64,000 nucleotides of DNA, taken from contig JAADJZ010000025.1 in NCBI GenBank assembly GCA_011032825.1, forward strand, positions 62,001-126,000. Direction: 5' to 3'. Shown here one piece after another: positions 10,960 to 24,490 of this stretch (positions are counted from its first letter, which is position 1; each line of letters starts with the position of its first letter). The stretch is from Massariosphaeria phaeospora. Lineage: Eukaryota > Ascomycota > Dothideomycetes > Pleosporales. The notes under the pieces were generated by a model. The model was not told the DNA's origin. It worked only from the letters and a program-made list of their open reading frames with translations, and made no database searches. A program made the translations under genes and the position numbers.

Positions 10960-13900
10960 AAAAAATAAAGCAAAACACGCAACGTATTTTTAAAAACTAA
11001 AAATTATTTAAAAAAAAGCTTTATACGATCTACGAGAAAGTAAACGAAATATAATAAGCAATAAACAAACTCAAACTACTACAACAAAAAAAATCTGCAA
11101 GTAAATATACAATTAAATTTAAAAAAATTTAAGCTAAAGTAGATAAAGTAGAAGAACGCAGCTTATGCAAGTTCTACTACGCAAAGTTAAAAGAATACGT
11201 AAAAAATAAAATTAGTTAAAACAAAAAGCTAAAAAAACTTAACGAGCTAATTAAAACTATAGTACAAATTAACAACTAACTATAGCAATAACAGTAGAAA
11301 CGCAAGTTTACTATTAAACTATACATACGCTTAGTAGCAACGATTAAAAAAACTTATTACTACGACCTAATAGATATTAATAGCGTTGAACGAGTTTAAA
11401 ACAACAAACTACTACAAAAGCTGTTTAACAAAAAAAACGCTACTTTAACAAAGTAATACCTCTAAAACGAGTTGTCTAAAAAAAACGCTAAAAGCGTTAC
11501 AACAACAAAGTATGTTTTTAATATAGTAAAAACAAATACTTTTGCAAAAACTGCTTAGAAATACAATAAAAAGTAGCAAGCGCACAAGCTGCTACTATTG
11601 CTATAGTTTAACTACAGCAAGTAGCTACACTATACTCAAAAAACCTCAAAAAATTAAAGAACAATTAAGTTTAAATAAAAAGTTTTAAAAACGTTACAAA
11701 ACTAATAAACAAAAACAATAAAAAACTATTAACTTTACAAGTCTAAGAAATTAACGAAAAACTATAAAACTACAAATGCTAGATGTGCAGCTAAAAAACT
11801 TACATTAATTAGTATTGCAAAAACAAGTTTTATACGCTTTAAATTAAAGAACTACAAAAATAAAAAGTTGCAAACGCAGCAATAGCACAACAAGAATTAA
11901 CAAAAAAAAATACAATTCGCTAATTAAAATAATTACAAAAACTTACTTTAGCACTAGTGCAACAAAAAGAACTGTATATACTACGCAAATAATAGAATTT
12001 TTACTTAGCAATAGCTAAGATTACTATTATATGTTTTACTTATAAATAGCAAATGTATAGTAACAAAATGTTACGTACATAACTACAACAACTAGTTTAA
12101 AAACTACAGTAGTAGCTGCAAACAAGCGTAGTATTATAATAAAAAATGTTAAATACACTAGTTATAGAAGCATATTGTAAAATAGTAGCTTATAAGTCTA
12201 AAAAACAAGAACTACTTAAAATGCAACAACGAATTATGCGCAAAAAATTACGACGCGTGTAAAAAAGCACGTTAGCTTTTTTGCACTACAAAATGCACTA
12301 TCTACAAGCTATAAAAAAGCGCAACAAAATAAATTTTTAAAAACTAAAAGTACAACAAGTTTTTAAAGCTTTAAAAATGCTTCGCTAACAAATGCAACTA
12401 CTACGAGCAATAAAATATCTTAAAAGAACAAGCTTTAAAAGCTTTTTTAGCAAAAAACTAGCGGGCTACTAAACCTATAGTTAGAATAGTATAAGTACTT
12501 TTAGCACAACTGTACAAAGCGTACAAAAAACGCAACTAAAATAAAATTACATAAAAGTAAAAGCGAAAGTTGCAAGCTAAAAGCTTACTGCACTACTTAA
12601 TAGCAAAGCTGCTTAAACATTAGTTTCTCTAAAATAAGTAAAAAAAAAATAGAATACTTTACTAAGTTAAAAATTAACTAACACAAATAGTGTTAGCTAA
12701 CGAACAACTACTAAAATATAGAAACAGTTTAATTAACTTAAAAACTTAAAAAGTTAAGTTGAAAGTTGCGAGCATTAGGCACTAACAGCGTATTAATATT
12801 ATAAACTTTAAAAGTTCTAACATGTATATTAGGTACGACTAGCTACGACAACACAACTTTAACATTAATTAAAAAAACAAAACAATACGCAGCTAAAGGC
12901 TTAGAAAGAAAGTTGCTGTAGTACTACAAAATAGTTCAACAATTCAAAGCTTACTTAAGAACAAAAGAATTAATCTAATTTTACTTTACAAAATCGCAAG
13001 AATTTGAAAAAAAAACTCTTAGTAGATAGGCGTTATATAAATACAACATGTTGCACTTTTAAAAGCAAACAAACTACAACTCAACTTTTTAAAAAAAAAC
13101 CAAAAAAAAGGTTCAAAAACTTTTTTACTAAATACTAAACAAAGTTTAAAAGTTTTTTTAAAAAAAACAAGAAGCATAACCTAAAAAACTACTAAGAATA
13201 AAATTACAAGATTATTCTTAAAAAAAAAAAACTGCAACTAAAACTAATTTATCTCCTAACTTATAACTAGCAAAAGAAATAAAAAAAATACATTTAAAGA
13301 AATATTCAACAAAAATACATACAACTAAGCGAAAGCTTAATAGCGTCGCTAATATTGTTTGTACTTAAGAAAAACAAAAAATTGAAACTATGCGTAAACT
13401 ATTAACAGCTTAACAACGTTACACAAAAAAACAAATACTTACTACCGCTTATTTAAAAGCTTATAAATTAACTCTAAAAAGTAAAATAAATTACAAAACT
13501 TAACGTGCAAAACAAATACTATCGCATTAAAATTGCAAAAAAGCACGAATAGTTAATAGCTTTTAAAACTTAATATAGATTCTACGAGTACTAGGTTATG
13601 CTATTTAAATCAACTAATGCTCTAGCTACGTTTTAGGCTCTAATTAACAAAGTACTATACAAATACTTAGACATTTTTGTTACAGCGTACTTAAACAACG
13701 TATTAATATACTCTAAAAAAATATTTGAGAAATATTAAAAACATGTTAAGAAAGTGCTACAGAAAATAAAGTAGTACTAGCTACTACTTTGAAAAAGTGT
13801 AAATTCCACGTTACAAAAACTAGCTATCTAAGATTTATTATCTTAAAAAAAAGTATATTTATAAACTTAAAAAAGATCTAGACTGTACAAAAGTAGCTAA

Positions 13901-15980
13901 CTTCTAAAATAGTAAAAAATGTGTAGTTTTTTCTAGAATTTGCTAACTTTTATTAAAAGTTTATTAAGAATTACTTTAAGATTACAACACTACTCTTAGA
14001 AGTTACTAAAAAAAAAAAAAATTTAAATAAACAAAAGTACAAAAACAGGCGTTTTAAAAAGTTAAAAAAAATTGACTATAGCACTAATGCTATAGATGCA
14101 CGACCTAAAAAAAAAACTTAAGTAAAAACCAATGCTTTGAACTACGCAATAGAAGCGATACTTTTACAACAATGCAATAATAAAAAATAGAAACTAGTGT
14201 TCTACTATTCTAGAAAGTTTTTAAAAGTAAAACTTAACTACAATATTTACTACAAAAAGCTATTAGCAATAATAAACGCTTTTAAATAATAAAAAGCATA
14301 GCTAAAAAAAAGCCAAGCAATAAGTACAAGTGTACTTAAACTACTAAAACTTTACTAGCTTTACTACAACTAAGATATTAAATAGACAACAAGTTAGATA
14401 AGCTGAATTTATAGTAGATTACAACATTAAAATTTACTATTGCAAAGAAACTAACAATAAAGCCGCAAACGCGCTTAGTTAAAAATTAGATTTTATAAAA
14501 ACTAACAAACTAGTTACGCAAAACTTAATATTACGACGGAACTTAAACGAAACTTTCAAATACAACTAACTACGATTAGCTAAAATAGCTAGAGTTACAA
14601 GTATTAAGAAAAAAATGCACTAAAAATAAAGCAAAAACGACTAGCAAAGATAAATAGTTACAAACAATACTTAAGCTATATAGTTTATTTAAGAATTACA
14701 TACTTTACAAGCATATAAACATCTAAAAATTAACAAAATAGTTTAACGAATTTTAAACAAGTACTTAACGCTTTACGTACAAAACATAGTTTAGAAAGCA
14801 ATAGACAACTATTTAGATTATTTAAAAAACAAACTTAAGAAACATAAGCTCTACGAATTACTTTAACTACTAGAACTACTCGTACGCTTATAAATTAGCG
14901 TTACAATAGATTTTATAGTAAAGCTTTTAAAATTGTTAAAACCTAAATTAGCACGGCTATGCAACTCGATCTTGGTAATCGTAGATTAATTAACCAAAAA
15001 ATTACATTTTGTACTAACAGAAAAATTAATTACAGTAGAAGAAATAGCTTACAAAGTTACAAAAACACTCGTTGCTAATTACAAATTGCTAAAATAGTTT
15101 ATTACTAATAGAAACAAGCTGTTTACATTAAAGTTTTAAAATACGTTTCTAGCCTAGTTAGAAGTTGCAAAGAAACTATTAACTAGCTTTTACTTACAAA
15201 CAAATAGCTAAATAGAACAAACAAATTAAACGCTAGAATAGTACCTACGAATGTACGCTAACAAGTTGCAAAACAACTAAGTTAAACTTCTACTAACAGC
15301 ACAATTACTTTACAATAGTACAAAGTTTACAACTATAGAATACTCGCTATACTACGCAAACTATAGATATAAGCTAGTAGCTTATTAAAATCTAAAAAAT
15401 ATTAAAAGCATTTCGCTAGCAGCAAACGACAAGGCTTTTAGAATGCAAAAATTACACAACAAATTAAGCCAACGAATTGCTTAAAAAAACTTTACAACAG
15501 CTAAGTTAGCAAATAAAAAAAAGCTTAAAGAACTAACTCTTAGAGAGAGAAATAAAGTTTTTTTTTACAAAAAAATCTAAAAACTAAACAACTATGCAAA
15601 AAATTAAACAACTTTTAAATAGAACCGTTTAAAATTCTAAAAGTTAAAAAACTTGTATTATTTAAACTATAGCTACTTCTAAGCATGCGCATACACTTAG
15701 TCTTTTACAAATTACTTTTTAAACTAGCACTACTAGACGCCGAAGTAGCAACTAATATCAAACTCGAAAACGAAAAGTACGAAGTTAAAGAAGTTAAAGA
15801 CCTACAAAAATTCAAACGTTAGTAGAAATACTTAGTTAAATAGCAAGAATAGCTAGAGAGCTAGAATACATAGAAACTAATACAGAATTTTACAAACTGC
15901 AAGAAACTAGTGCGAACATATTACTAGCAAAATTTAAAAACAAAGAATTTAAGTTCTTTAAAAAAGCAAAAAAGTTAAAA
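10960..15980 (+). pseudogene. Gyp-A gag-pol pseudogene
   Basis: The gag region shows a typical retroelement segment near 11150-11330 (fragment KLKEYVKNKI). The RT at about 13330-13790 reads KLKLCVNYQQLNN and, at 13680-13712, AYLNNVLIYS: the YLDD catalytic pair is now NN. Integrase runs about 14700-15500 with IDFIVKL near 14915. The C-terminus at about 15775-15915 is a chromodomain (KYLVK, then WQGYPESENTWEP once Trp stops are read through). Chromodomains of such elements recognise methylated histone H3 and steer integration to heterochromatin, which fits the nesting. Catalytic losses are all G-to-A before a purine. Not functional. Confidence 0.75.
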
Positions 15981-16133
15981 GAAAAAAAAAACGAGTAGAG
16001 AAAAGTTAGTTTGTAACTAGCTTAAGTTAGCTAAAAACAGTTTGAATAGCAGCAGTACAAGAAGAAGTTGTACTTTTAAAATTAACAACAGCGCTAAACT
16101 ACGCTGCTTTTAGTTTCTTTAATTCTTTAATAG

Positions 16134-16349
16134 TGTAAAGCTAGGTAGCTTTACGCGTTTTTTTTTTTTAATAGCTACTATAGGCTATAACGAGCTAGAC
16201 TAGTTTTTTGCAAAGCTTTTAAAAGTACTTCGCACTAAATTGCTACTAAAACAGCGATTCGTTTCTTTTACACGAATATACTATTTTTATTACTATACTA
16301 TTAATCTATTTTAAGTGTTATCGAACCTACGATTAAACGCAGTTTTACA
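16134..16349 (+). repeat. Gyp-B 5' LTR
   Basis: 216 bp, TGTAAAGC...GTTTTACA, flanked on the left by the target duplication AATAG. It matches the Gyp-B 3' LTR and the reverse complement of the Gyp-D LTRs. Confidence 0.88.
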
Positions 16350-16399
16350 TTCAAATTACTCTATTAAAATACTGTTAATAGATCGATTACTTCGTCTAC

Positions 16400-18028
16400 A
16401 ATGTTTAGTTTATTTAACAATTAAGCTACGTTGCTTTTAGAATACCTAGATAAAAGTTCTATTATGCAACTAAGCACTTCTCAGCTTCTAGTCGTAAATA
16501 AAACTAAATAGAATAAAAATGCTAATAGAGAAGTTTAAATTAGTAATAGTGCTAACGTTTTAAAGCGTAATCGCGCTCTTAGCGCTAAACTAAGCTAGAA
16601 TAACCTAGTTCGCTTCAAAGAAAATCCTAACACTTTACTTTTAAACAATAAGAATAACAACGCACTATTAAAGCTTTCTACGAAGCGAGCTTTTAACAAG
16701 CTAAAAACTTAGTAGCAGAATAAGTAAAACTGTACAGAACTTATTTGCTTTAAAGCGTTAAAAACTCTATACTAGAACAAAAACAAAACGGCGCTTGCTA
16801 AAGCTATTAGGCAACTAGTTGTGCTAGCACTTGCTTAAACTATTTTCAACTAGGTTAATTTGCTTCGCTCTAAGCTACTACACTACTATTCAAAGAAAAA
16901 TCGCGTAGACTACAACTAATAGATTCGCGATTGCAAAAACTACTACATAAAAAGCTTTAACTTCTTTAGCAAACTTTAAAAGGTTTTTTCTAAATTAACG
17001 TATGTTACTAAAAACCTCTATACGCTCTAGAAAACCTATGAAATTTATAAAAAAAATGCGATTTTTTTTATAGTTCTCTACTTAGGCATTGCTTAAGAAA
17101 CAAATGTTAAGTGCTTTAGGCACTTTTAAAAAACGTAAGCAGCAAGTATACAATTCTATTAAAGCTTTACGTTAAAAGCTATTTTAAACTTTTTTTAACT
17201 TACTTTTACTTTTTTAACTTTTTTAGATTGAAATTAACTAAACAAGCTTATTTAGCATAGCAGCGAACTTTACCGCGGCACTTTTTAAAGAAGTAAAAAA
17301 GTAACTACGTTACTTTTTGCTGCAAAGTTGCACTACTTTCTACTAAGTAAAGCAAAAAGCTAATTAGATCTATCGTAACCTCTAATAGAATAGCAAAATT
17401 TAAAGAAAAACTAAAAAAAACAAGAAGCAAGCCGCGTCGCTAACAAGACATAAATTTACTTATTCTAATGCCAAACGGCACAAAAAGAAACGCAACAGCT
17501 GCTTTAAGTTTAAGAAAAGTAATAACAAAAAAAACAAAAGCTTTAACGAGCTAGTTTGCTACGCATGTAATAAACTAGGCTATTTTGTCTCTACTTACTC
17601 TAACAAAGCAAAAAAAAACGCTTACTTTGAAAAAAAAAAAGAAAAAAGCAAAAGCTTAAAGAATTAGCTTTTTACTTTGTAGCCTATATTAACTTGTTAT
17701 AGTTAAAAGAAGTAAGCACTTTTCGTAAAATGCTAACGAGCAAGAACTCAACGTTTCTTATCGCGTTAGCGAAGATTGAAAGTTTAAAAAACTTAAAAGC
17801 GATCGTAGATAGTAGAGCTTATTTTAATATTCTTTTAGCCGTTGTAGCGAAAGAACAGAATCTAGTACTTAAACTAATTTTTAATATTTTTTTTATATTG
17901 CTAAGTAGATTAGGTTACACTATTTATAGTTGTACTATAGCAAAAGTTTGCATTACAAACTCTAGAGGCAAAGTACAAACCTATAGAATTTTCTTTGTAG
18001 TAGCTAATTTTAAAAAGCTTTCGATGTA
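16400..18028 (+). pseudogene. Gyp-B gag-protease pseudogene, 5' part
   Basis: This aligns with the Gyp-D gag and protease read on the minus strand at 29349-30950. The zinc knuckle at about 17555-17610 has lost its His and last Cys (CYACNKLGYFVSTY against CYACNKLGHFVLAC in Gyp-D). The open frame at 17730-18038 is the retropepsin-like protease segment: IVDSRAYFNILL keeps the catalytic Asp, while the Gly of the usual DSG is Arg. Gyp-C insertion ends the frame. The rest of pol resumes at 31481. Confidence 0.8.
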
Positions 18029-18033
18029 TTTCG

Positions 18034-18321
18034 TGTAATAGGCTGAAAGCCCTATGGATTGCCTTGGTCGTAGGACTTTAGTAGCTATTAACACTGTACG
18101 TAACAGCTTCGACAATACCTAAAAAAGCCTCGCTAGTTTCTAGTTAACGAAGGCCTTGCGGTATTGAGTTTTTACATAGCTTTCAAAAGCGCTCCGCAGG
18201 TGCTCTAGAAGCTAACTAACTATAAAGTATATAGAGCTCTTTTGTCCGCGCTGTAGATAAACTCTATTAAATTTATTACATTCTTTATCTAGAACCTGCC
18301 TTCCTAGGCGATTCTTTTTTA
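18034..18321 (+). repeat. Gyp-C 5' LTR
   Basis: 288 bp starting TGTAATAGGC. It is clearly less mutated than the surrounding Gyp-B. It supplies the uninterrupted target site (TTCGACAATACCTAAAAAAG) that proves the position of Gyp-D in the other LTR. Confidence 0.88.
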
Positions 18322-18879
18322 TTTAAATTTAATTAATCTCTACGCAGTGAAGATCGTGAGATTTTTAAAAAGTACAACACTTTTAGAAGTTAAAAGCAAC
18401 CTTCGAGAAACTCTACGACGCAGCAAAAAAAGTTTTTAAAACTAAATTGCTACAATAGACAGCACTTAGGATAAGTATATCTAGATGCTAGTTGTAGAAG
18501 CTCGCAGGCTAGAAAGCAAAAGCTAAAGCAGCGAAGCAATTAAGAAAGCTCTACAAAAGCTAATAAACAACGACAGAATTAATGTAGAAACTTAAGAGAT
18601 TTGTTTTAATGCAGCGAAAGCTACATATACGAAAATATTCGTTGCAGAACCTATAATAAAACTACCTAAAAAAGTAACAAACAATTAGCTACTAGCAACG
18701 AAGCTAGTTCTCGCAAGACTTTTAAATTCTAAGCAGCTAGTTAATAACGAGAGTACAAGAGTTCAGGCACTTATCGAAATACTGCAAAATTAGGTTTAGA
18801 TTCTTTAGAAGAAAAAAAAGGCTGCGCTAGCAACACCGCCGACTTTTTTTAGTATCTCAAAAGCTTCTACGCTAATTAC

Positions 18880-21800
18880 AAAGCGCAACAAAATGCTTAA
18901 CCTAGCCTAGTTTAATAGAACAAGGTTAGACTATAGACAGTTTAAAGTCTAGGTAGAGAACAAAATGCTTAATAACAAAGACTTAATTAAGAACTTATGC
19001 GGCTACATCTACAACTGCTTAATAAAGCAAGTAGCTACTACTAAACTCGCTTAGTATTAGAAACACTGTAACGGAACGGCAAAAGAGTTTTAAGAGTACT
19101 TTAATAGGCACTACCAAGACTACATGCGAGCGTAAAAAGCGCTCAACCAACTCTTTGCTTTTAGGCAGAAAAAAATGTTTTTTTAAAAGTACAATAAGAA
19201 ATTCATGCGTCTTGCGTACGACGCAAAAATAACAGGCAACGTAGCTACATTAAAGAACTAGTACAAAGCAAGGCTTCGCGCTAATCTACAAAATAAAATA
19301 GTTAGCGTTATTGTTCTCTTAGCATAGCAACTTTAAGACTTAATAAAACAAGTTACCTAGATTGAGAAAAACCTAAATCGCGCGAAAGCAAACAACTAGT
19401 AGCAAATAGTACTAAATCAATTAATAAGCGACACAAAGGCTATGAACTAAAAGCTAGCAACTAAAGTTGCTACCTAGGCAGTCCGCGCAGCTACTAACAA
19501 CAAGAAAAAAAAGCGAGCCAAATAAGCAAACAACGCAGAAATAACGAAACAACAAAAGAATTACTTTTGCTTTTAATGTAGTTTAGTAACTTACATGTCT
19601 AATAAATGTAAGCTTGCAACTCTAAAAAAGCTCGCTACAACTTAAAAAGCAACTTTTAAACTAGTTAAGACGACAGCAAAAGTTAAAGAAGTCTCTAAGT
19701 CTAAGGACTTAGAAAACTAAACACTTCTAACCAAAAGCGCGGTTAAGAGTAGTAAAAAAAAAACACAGTTTCTTTATTAAATGAGTTTTTGAAGTTTTGC
19801 TAGCGCTAGCTAAACAAGAAACCACTTACAGTACATGCAATTATTAATTAATCTATTTTCGCTTTAGTAATGCTCGACTTTAGGTGCACTACTTATAGTT
19901 TTGTTAGCAAAAAGTTTTGTAAAAAAAACTGTTTCTTGCGTATTTTAATAAAAAAAAAGCTTGTAGTAGGCATTAGCGAACAAGTTGTTAAAGTTACAAA
20001 AGCTGCTTAGTTTACAATAAACCTAAACGAGCACAAACAAACAGTTTAAGCGTACGTTATAACTAAAAATAACAAATACGATATTATTCTAAAGCGCTTA
20101 TAGATAAACGGAAGCTAGGTAACGCTAGCTTTAGCGAAGAAATTGATTTTTATTTATTCAACCAAAACACGCGTGCAGAGCTAGAAAAGAAGAAAGCTTA
20201 AACAAAAGCCTTAGCAAGTGTTCGCAACTGCGTTTAGAATAATAATGCAGCAGTTTAAAAAGAAAAACTCTAGCGTTAAAATCTTCGCCGCGTCTATAGC
20301 GGACATTTAGAAAGCTTTTTAAACTAAAGTAGTAGTCAACCTACGCTTAACGCTGCTTAACTAGATAAAAAATTAGTATACAGCGTTTATGCAGTCTAAA
20401 GCTAACAAATTATCTCTTTACTAGAGCCTAATAAACTACGGCATTAAACTAATTAAAAAAGACAAAAAAGAAGCAGAAGTTTTATAGAAACTTTTGTATA
20501 ACATGTTTAAAAACAAACTGTTAGTCTTGCAAAAGCAGCTTACTGCGCATTTAAATTGCAAGTTTATTAGAGTAAGTTGCTTCTAGGCTAAAGCGCTAGT
20601 GTTGTTTGCAAAGAAACCTAGTAAAAAGCTACGCTTTTGCGTAGACTATTAGGCGCTCAACGCTATTACAAAAAAAAACTAATACTCGCTGCCTTTAATT
20701 TACGAGACTCTAAATTAGATTAGCTAGGCTAAATAGTTTACTAAGCTAAACGTTATCTAGGCTTTTTACAAAGTCTAAATTGCTAAAGAAAACAAGTAAA
20801 AAATAGCTTTCTGTACAAGATTTAGATTGTACGAATAGATAGTTTGCCTATTTAGCTTTGCTAACGCTTTAAGTACGTTTTAGTAGTTTATTAACTACAC
20901 TTTGCGTAATTACATTAACGTTGACGCTTTTGCATACTTAGATAATGTACTTATCTACTTTAAAAGTTCTTAAAAAAACTACTAGCAACGTGTTAAAAAA
21001 GTTGTTAACAAGTTAAAAAAAGCGGGGTTACAACTCGATATTAAGAAATGCAAGTTTAAAGTAACTAAAACTAAATACTTTAGTTTTATTATCGAGGTAG
21101 GCAAAGAAATTAGCATGGATTTAAAAAAAGTCCGCGCGATTTTTAAATAAAAGGCTTTAGCTTTAGTTAAAAGAGTACAGAGCTTTGTTAGTTTTGCAAA
21201 CTTTTACTAGCAGTTTATTTGCGCCTTTTCTGCAATCGTTTCTCTACTAACAGAGTTAACAAGAAAAAGCGTTAAATTCTGTTAAGAGCCTAAACAACAA
21301 AAAGCGTTTAACACGCTTAAAAAAAAGTTCATATCTAGGCCGTTATTAGCTTATTTTGACTTTAATTTAGAAACTGCTATTAAAGCAGACGCTTTAAAAA
21401 TAGCTACTAAAAAAGCGCTTTTTTAAAAAGCAAAGAACAACTTGTAGCGAGCAGTAGCTTACTACTTTGCTAAAATGTTACTTGCAAAGTCTAACTACAC
21501 TATTTACAACAAAGAATTATTAGCAGTAATTAAATGCATTACTAAATAAAAAGCAAAGCTTAAAGCAGTGCTAAAGATTATAGTTTACACTAATTACAAA
21601 AACTTTTTGTACTTTACTATAGCAAAGTTACTAACAGAGCAACATGTTCGCTAGGCGAACATTTTTTCTAAATACAACTTAAAGTTTGTGTACCGCCCTA
21701 AAGCAGCTAATAAAAAAGCAAACGCTTTTTTACAAAAAGAGCAGAATTTTTTTTAAAACTAGAACGATGTTTAGCTAAAAAGCTGTAAATTTTAACTTTT

Positions 21801-23650
21801 TAAACTAACTAGTGTGTTAAACGAGAATAACATTACAAAAGAAACTTTAAGCGTAATTCGCGCGTTTCTGCTTTATAGCACTCTAATTCTAACGCTAAAT
21901 GTACTTACTAGTAAGCTTAATGCTTTTTACAAAGCAAATGTAGTAGAAGCTCTAAAGCAAAATGTTTTTCTTTAGATCAAAAGTAAAGGCTTTGAAAAGC
22001 AAAATGCTGCGAGTCTTAGACGAAATGCTGCTAAACGAGAAAAAAAATGCTAGCACAAAGAACAATTTTAAAAATAATGCAAAAGAGCTGTCTTTAAATA
22101 AACTTTGAGATAAAAAAGTTTAAAAAGACGATTTGTACTAGAAAGCCTTAGAAGCCGTAAAAAAAAGCTAAACTAAAAAAAGTACCCGTAAGAAGTTCTT
22201 TTTGGGCTTTTAATTAAAAGCGTCTTTAGCAAATTGCGCTGTTAAAAACGACGCGCTTTTTTATTAAAAAAAGAAATAAGTGCCAAAAACGTATTAACTG
22301 CGCACTAGATTGATTTTTAAAGCTTACGACTCGCTTATCGCAAGGCATCTTAGCAAAAAGAACACTTACAATATTCTTAAAAGAAATTTCTTTTAGCTAG
22401 AAATAAGCTTAGACATTTAATAGTACATTGCCAACTGCGATGCATGTAAACGAGCGAAACTATAGCAGAAAATAAAAAGTAGTTTTCTCTGCTCGCTCTT
22501 TGTTTTAGACAGAATTTAGAAAGAACTCTTTATAGACTTTATTACTAACCTGTCAAAAAGCAAAAGGTGCACGAATTTACTAGTTATTACAAACTAATTA
22601 AGCAAAAATATAATCTTAATCTCTATAGCGAAAATTGACGCAGCAACTATAGCAAAGGTATTTATTAAAAGAGTAGTAGCTTACTACTAGCTCTCTAACG
22701 CTATTGTTTTCAACTAAAAAGCACAATTTGTAAGTAAATTCTAAAAAACGCTTTGCAAAGAGCTTGAGATTGTAAAGCAGCTATCTACAGCTTTTTACCC
22801 AAAAACTAACGAAGCTACAGAAAAAGCAAATTTAATAATTAAAACTGTTTTAAAGCCGTTTGTAAATTGGAACTAGAAGAACTAAGCGCAGCTATGCTCT
22901 ATTGTACAAATCGCAATCTAAAGGCAAAAAGCAGTGTTAACAAAAGTAAGCCTTTTCTTTTTCTAGCATAGTTACGAGATGGACCTAATCTAGCTCTAAG
23001 TAGAGAAAAGAGCGGATACGCTCTACTAGGCAACTTTAGACCCTTAGCAAAGCGCAGCAGAAATAGCTAAAAAAATAAAAAAAGTTATTAACTTCGCGCA
23101 AGCTGCTATAGCGGAGGCTTAATAAGAGCAGAAAAAATAAGCAAATCGACATAAAAAAGAAGCGCTGCTGCTTTAAGTAAAAGATAAAGTGTAGTTGCAA
23201 TACAAAAAACACATCTCTAATAGGCGCCTAAGCAAGAAACTAGACTAGAAAAATAGCAAATATACAGTTTTACAAGTTAAGTTTTTAAGCAACGTAGTTT
23301 TAAACATACTTTCTAAAATAAATCTAACATTTCTAATAGATAAGCTTAGACTCGCAGCAGACAATTCTTTAGAAAGCTAAACAGTGTTTGATTAGCGCCT
23401 AAGAAGCGTTACCGTAGAAAGCGAGCAAGAATAGCTAGTCAAGCGCATTACAAGCGAGCGCTAGAAAAAAGTTAAAAAAAGCCGAAAGCTAGAATATTAG
23501 GTTAAATAGACTAGCTATAACTAGCTTACATAGGAACTAGCGCTAAAACTCAAAAACACAAAAGCTTTATCTACCTAGCAAGAATTTTCAGCAGCTTACT
23601 AAGACGCCGATGGAAAATTGCTAAAAAACTTTCAAAACGGCACGCCTTTA
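18880..23650 (+). pseudogene. Gyp-C gag-pol pseudogene
   Basis: The gag ends in a zinc knuckle at about 19568-19612 (C-X2-C-X4-Y-X4-C; the His is now Tyr). The protease (MLDFRCTTYSF, ~19867) keeps its Asp. RT lies at about 20620-21110: RVDY-ALNAITKKN, then AYLDNVLIY at 20932-20949, where YLDD has lost one Asp. RNase H follows near 21350-21660. The integrase zinc finger Cys pair (CDACKRAK) is near 22440, IDFITNLSKSKR near 22540 and NEATEKANLIIKTVL near 22810. A chromodomain lies at about 23490-23580 (EYQVK, then TSYN). Many TAG stops replace Gln and Trp codons. Not functional. Confidence 0.78.
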
Positions 23651-23710
23651 GAAAGGACGCTAGGACGCTAACGAAGTAAGTAAATTGCTACAAATTAGAA
23701 AAAGAGCTTA

Positions 23711-23795
23711 TGTAATAGGCTAAAAGCCCTATAAATTGCCTTAGTCGTAGGACTTTAGTAGCTATTGACACTGTACGTAACAGCTTCGACGATAC
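23711..23795 (+). repeat. Gyp-C 3' LTR, left part
   Basis: First 85 bp of the 3' LTR, ending in GATAC where Gyp-D is inserted. The rest is at 31278-31480, and together they make 288 bp like the 5' LTR. Confidence 0.88.
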
Positions 23796-24016
23796 TGTAA
23801 AACTGCGTCTAATCGTAGGTTTGATAACACTTGAGATAGATTAATAGTATAGTGATGAAGATAGTATATTCGTGTAAGAGAGACGAATCGCTGTCTTGGC
23901 AGCGATTCGGTGCGGGGTACCTTTAAAGGCCTCGCAAGAGACTAGTCTAGCCCGTTATGGCCCACAGTGGCCATTAATCGGAAGGAAACAAACACGTAAA
24001 GCTACCCGGCCTTACA
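23796..24016 (-). repeat. Gyp-D 3' LTR
   Basis: 221 bp. Compared with the 5' LTR it differs at 14 positions. Most derived bases are in the other copy; this copy carries two. Confidence 0.92.
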
Positions 24017-24490
24017 TTATCCCTCTCCTAAGAGCTCGAACGTCCCGTAAGCTAACCTCGTTTGAAATTCCCTAATAGAGGCCCATATAGGCCATTGTGA
24101 AGCAGAATAGCCCCCTAGGGCTCTATACCAATGCCTCGAACCGGTGCGAACTCAGGTAAAGTTGAAGTGAAAAAGCGGTAAGGTTTTTCTCGGTAAGGCT
24201 GGCGGTGAGGTGTACTGCCGGCAGAATCCGGCGGATTTTCGGCCCAGCGGCGGGTGCCGCCTATGGTCCTCTTATGGCCCGTACTAGCCCTTTTTAACTC
24301 TCATTCTTACATCAACCTCGCCAAATCCTCGGATTTGAAGATTGGTTGACGTTAGGATAGGTAAGTCGATCTGGGTCATAATAGGCCATTGTAGGGTGTT
24401 TGGTAGCTAACGATGTAACTATTAGTCCTTCTTCCGCATATCAGCCCGCGTTAGCTTTTCCTCGGCCGCTTCGATTCTTCACTAGCTAAC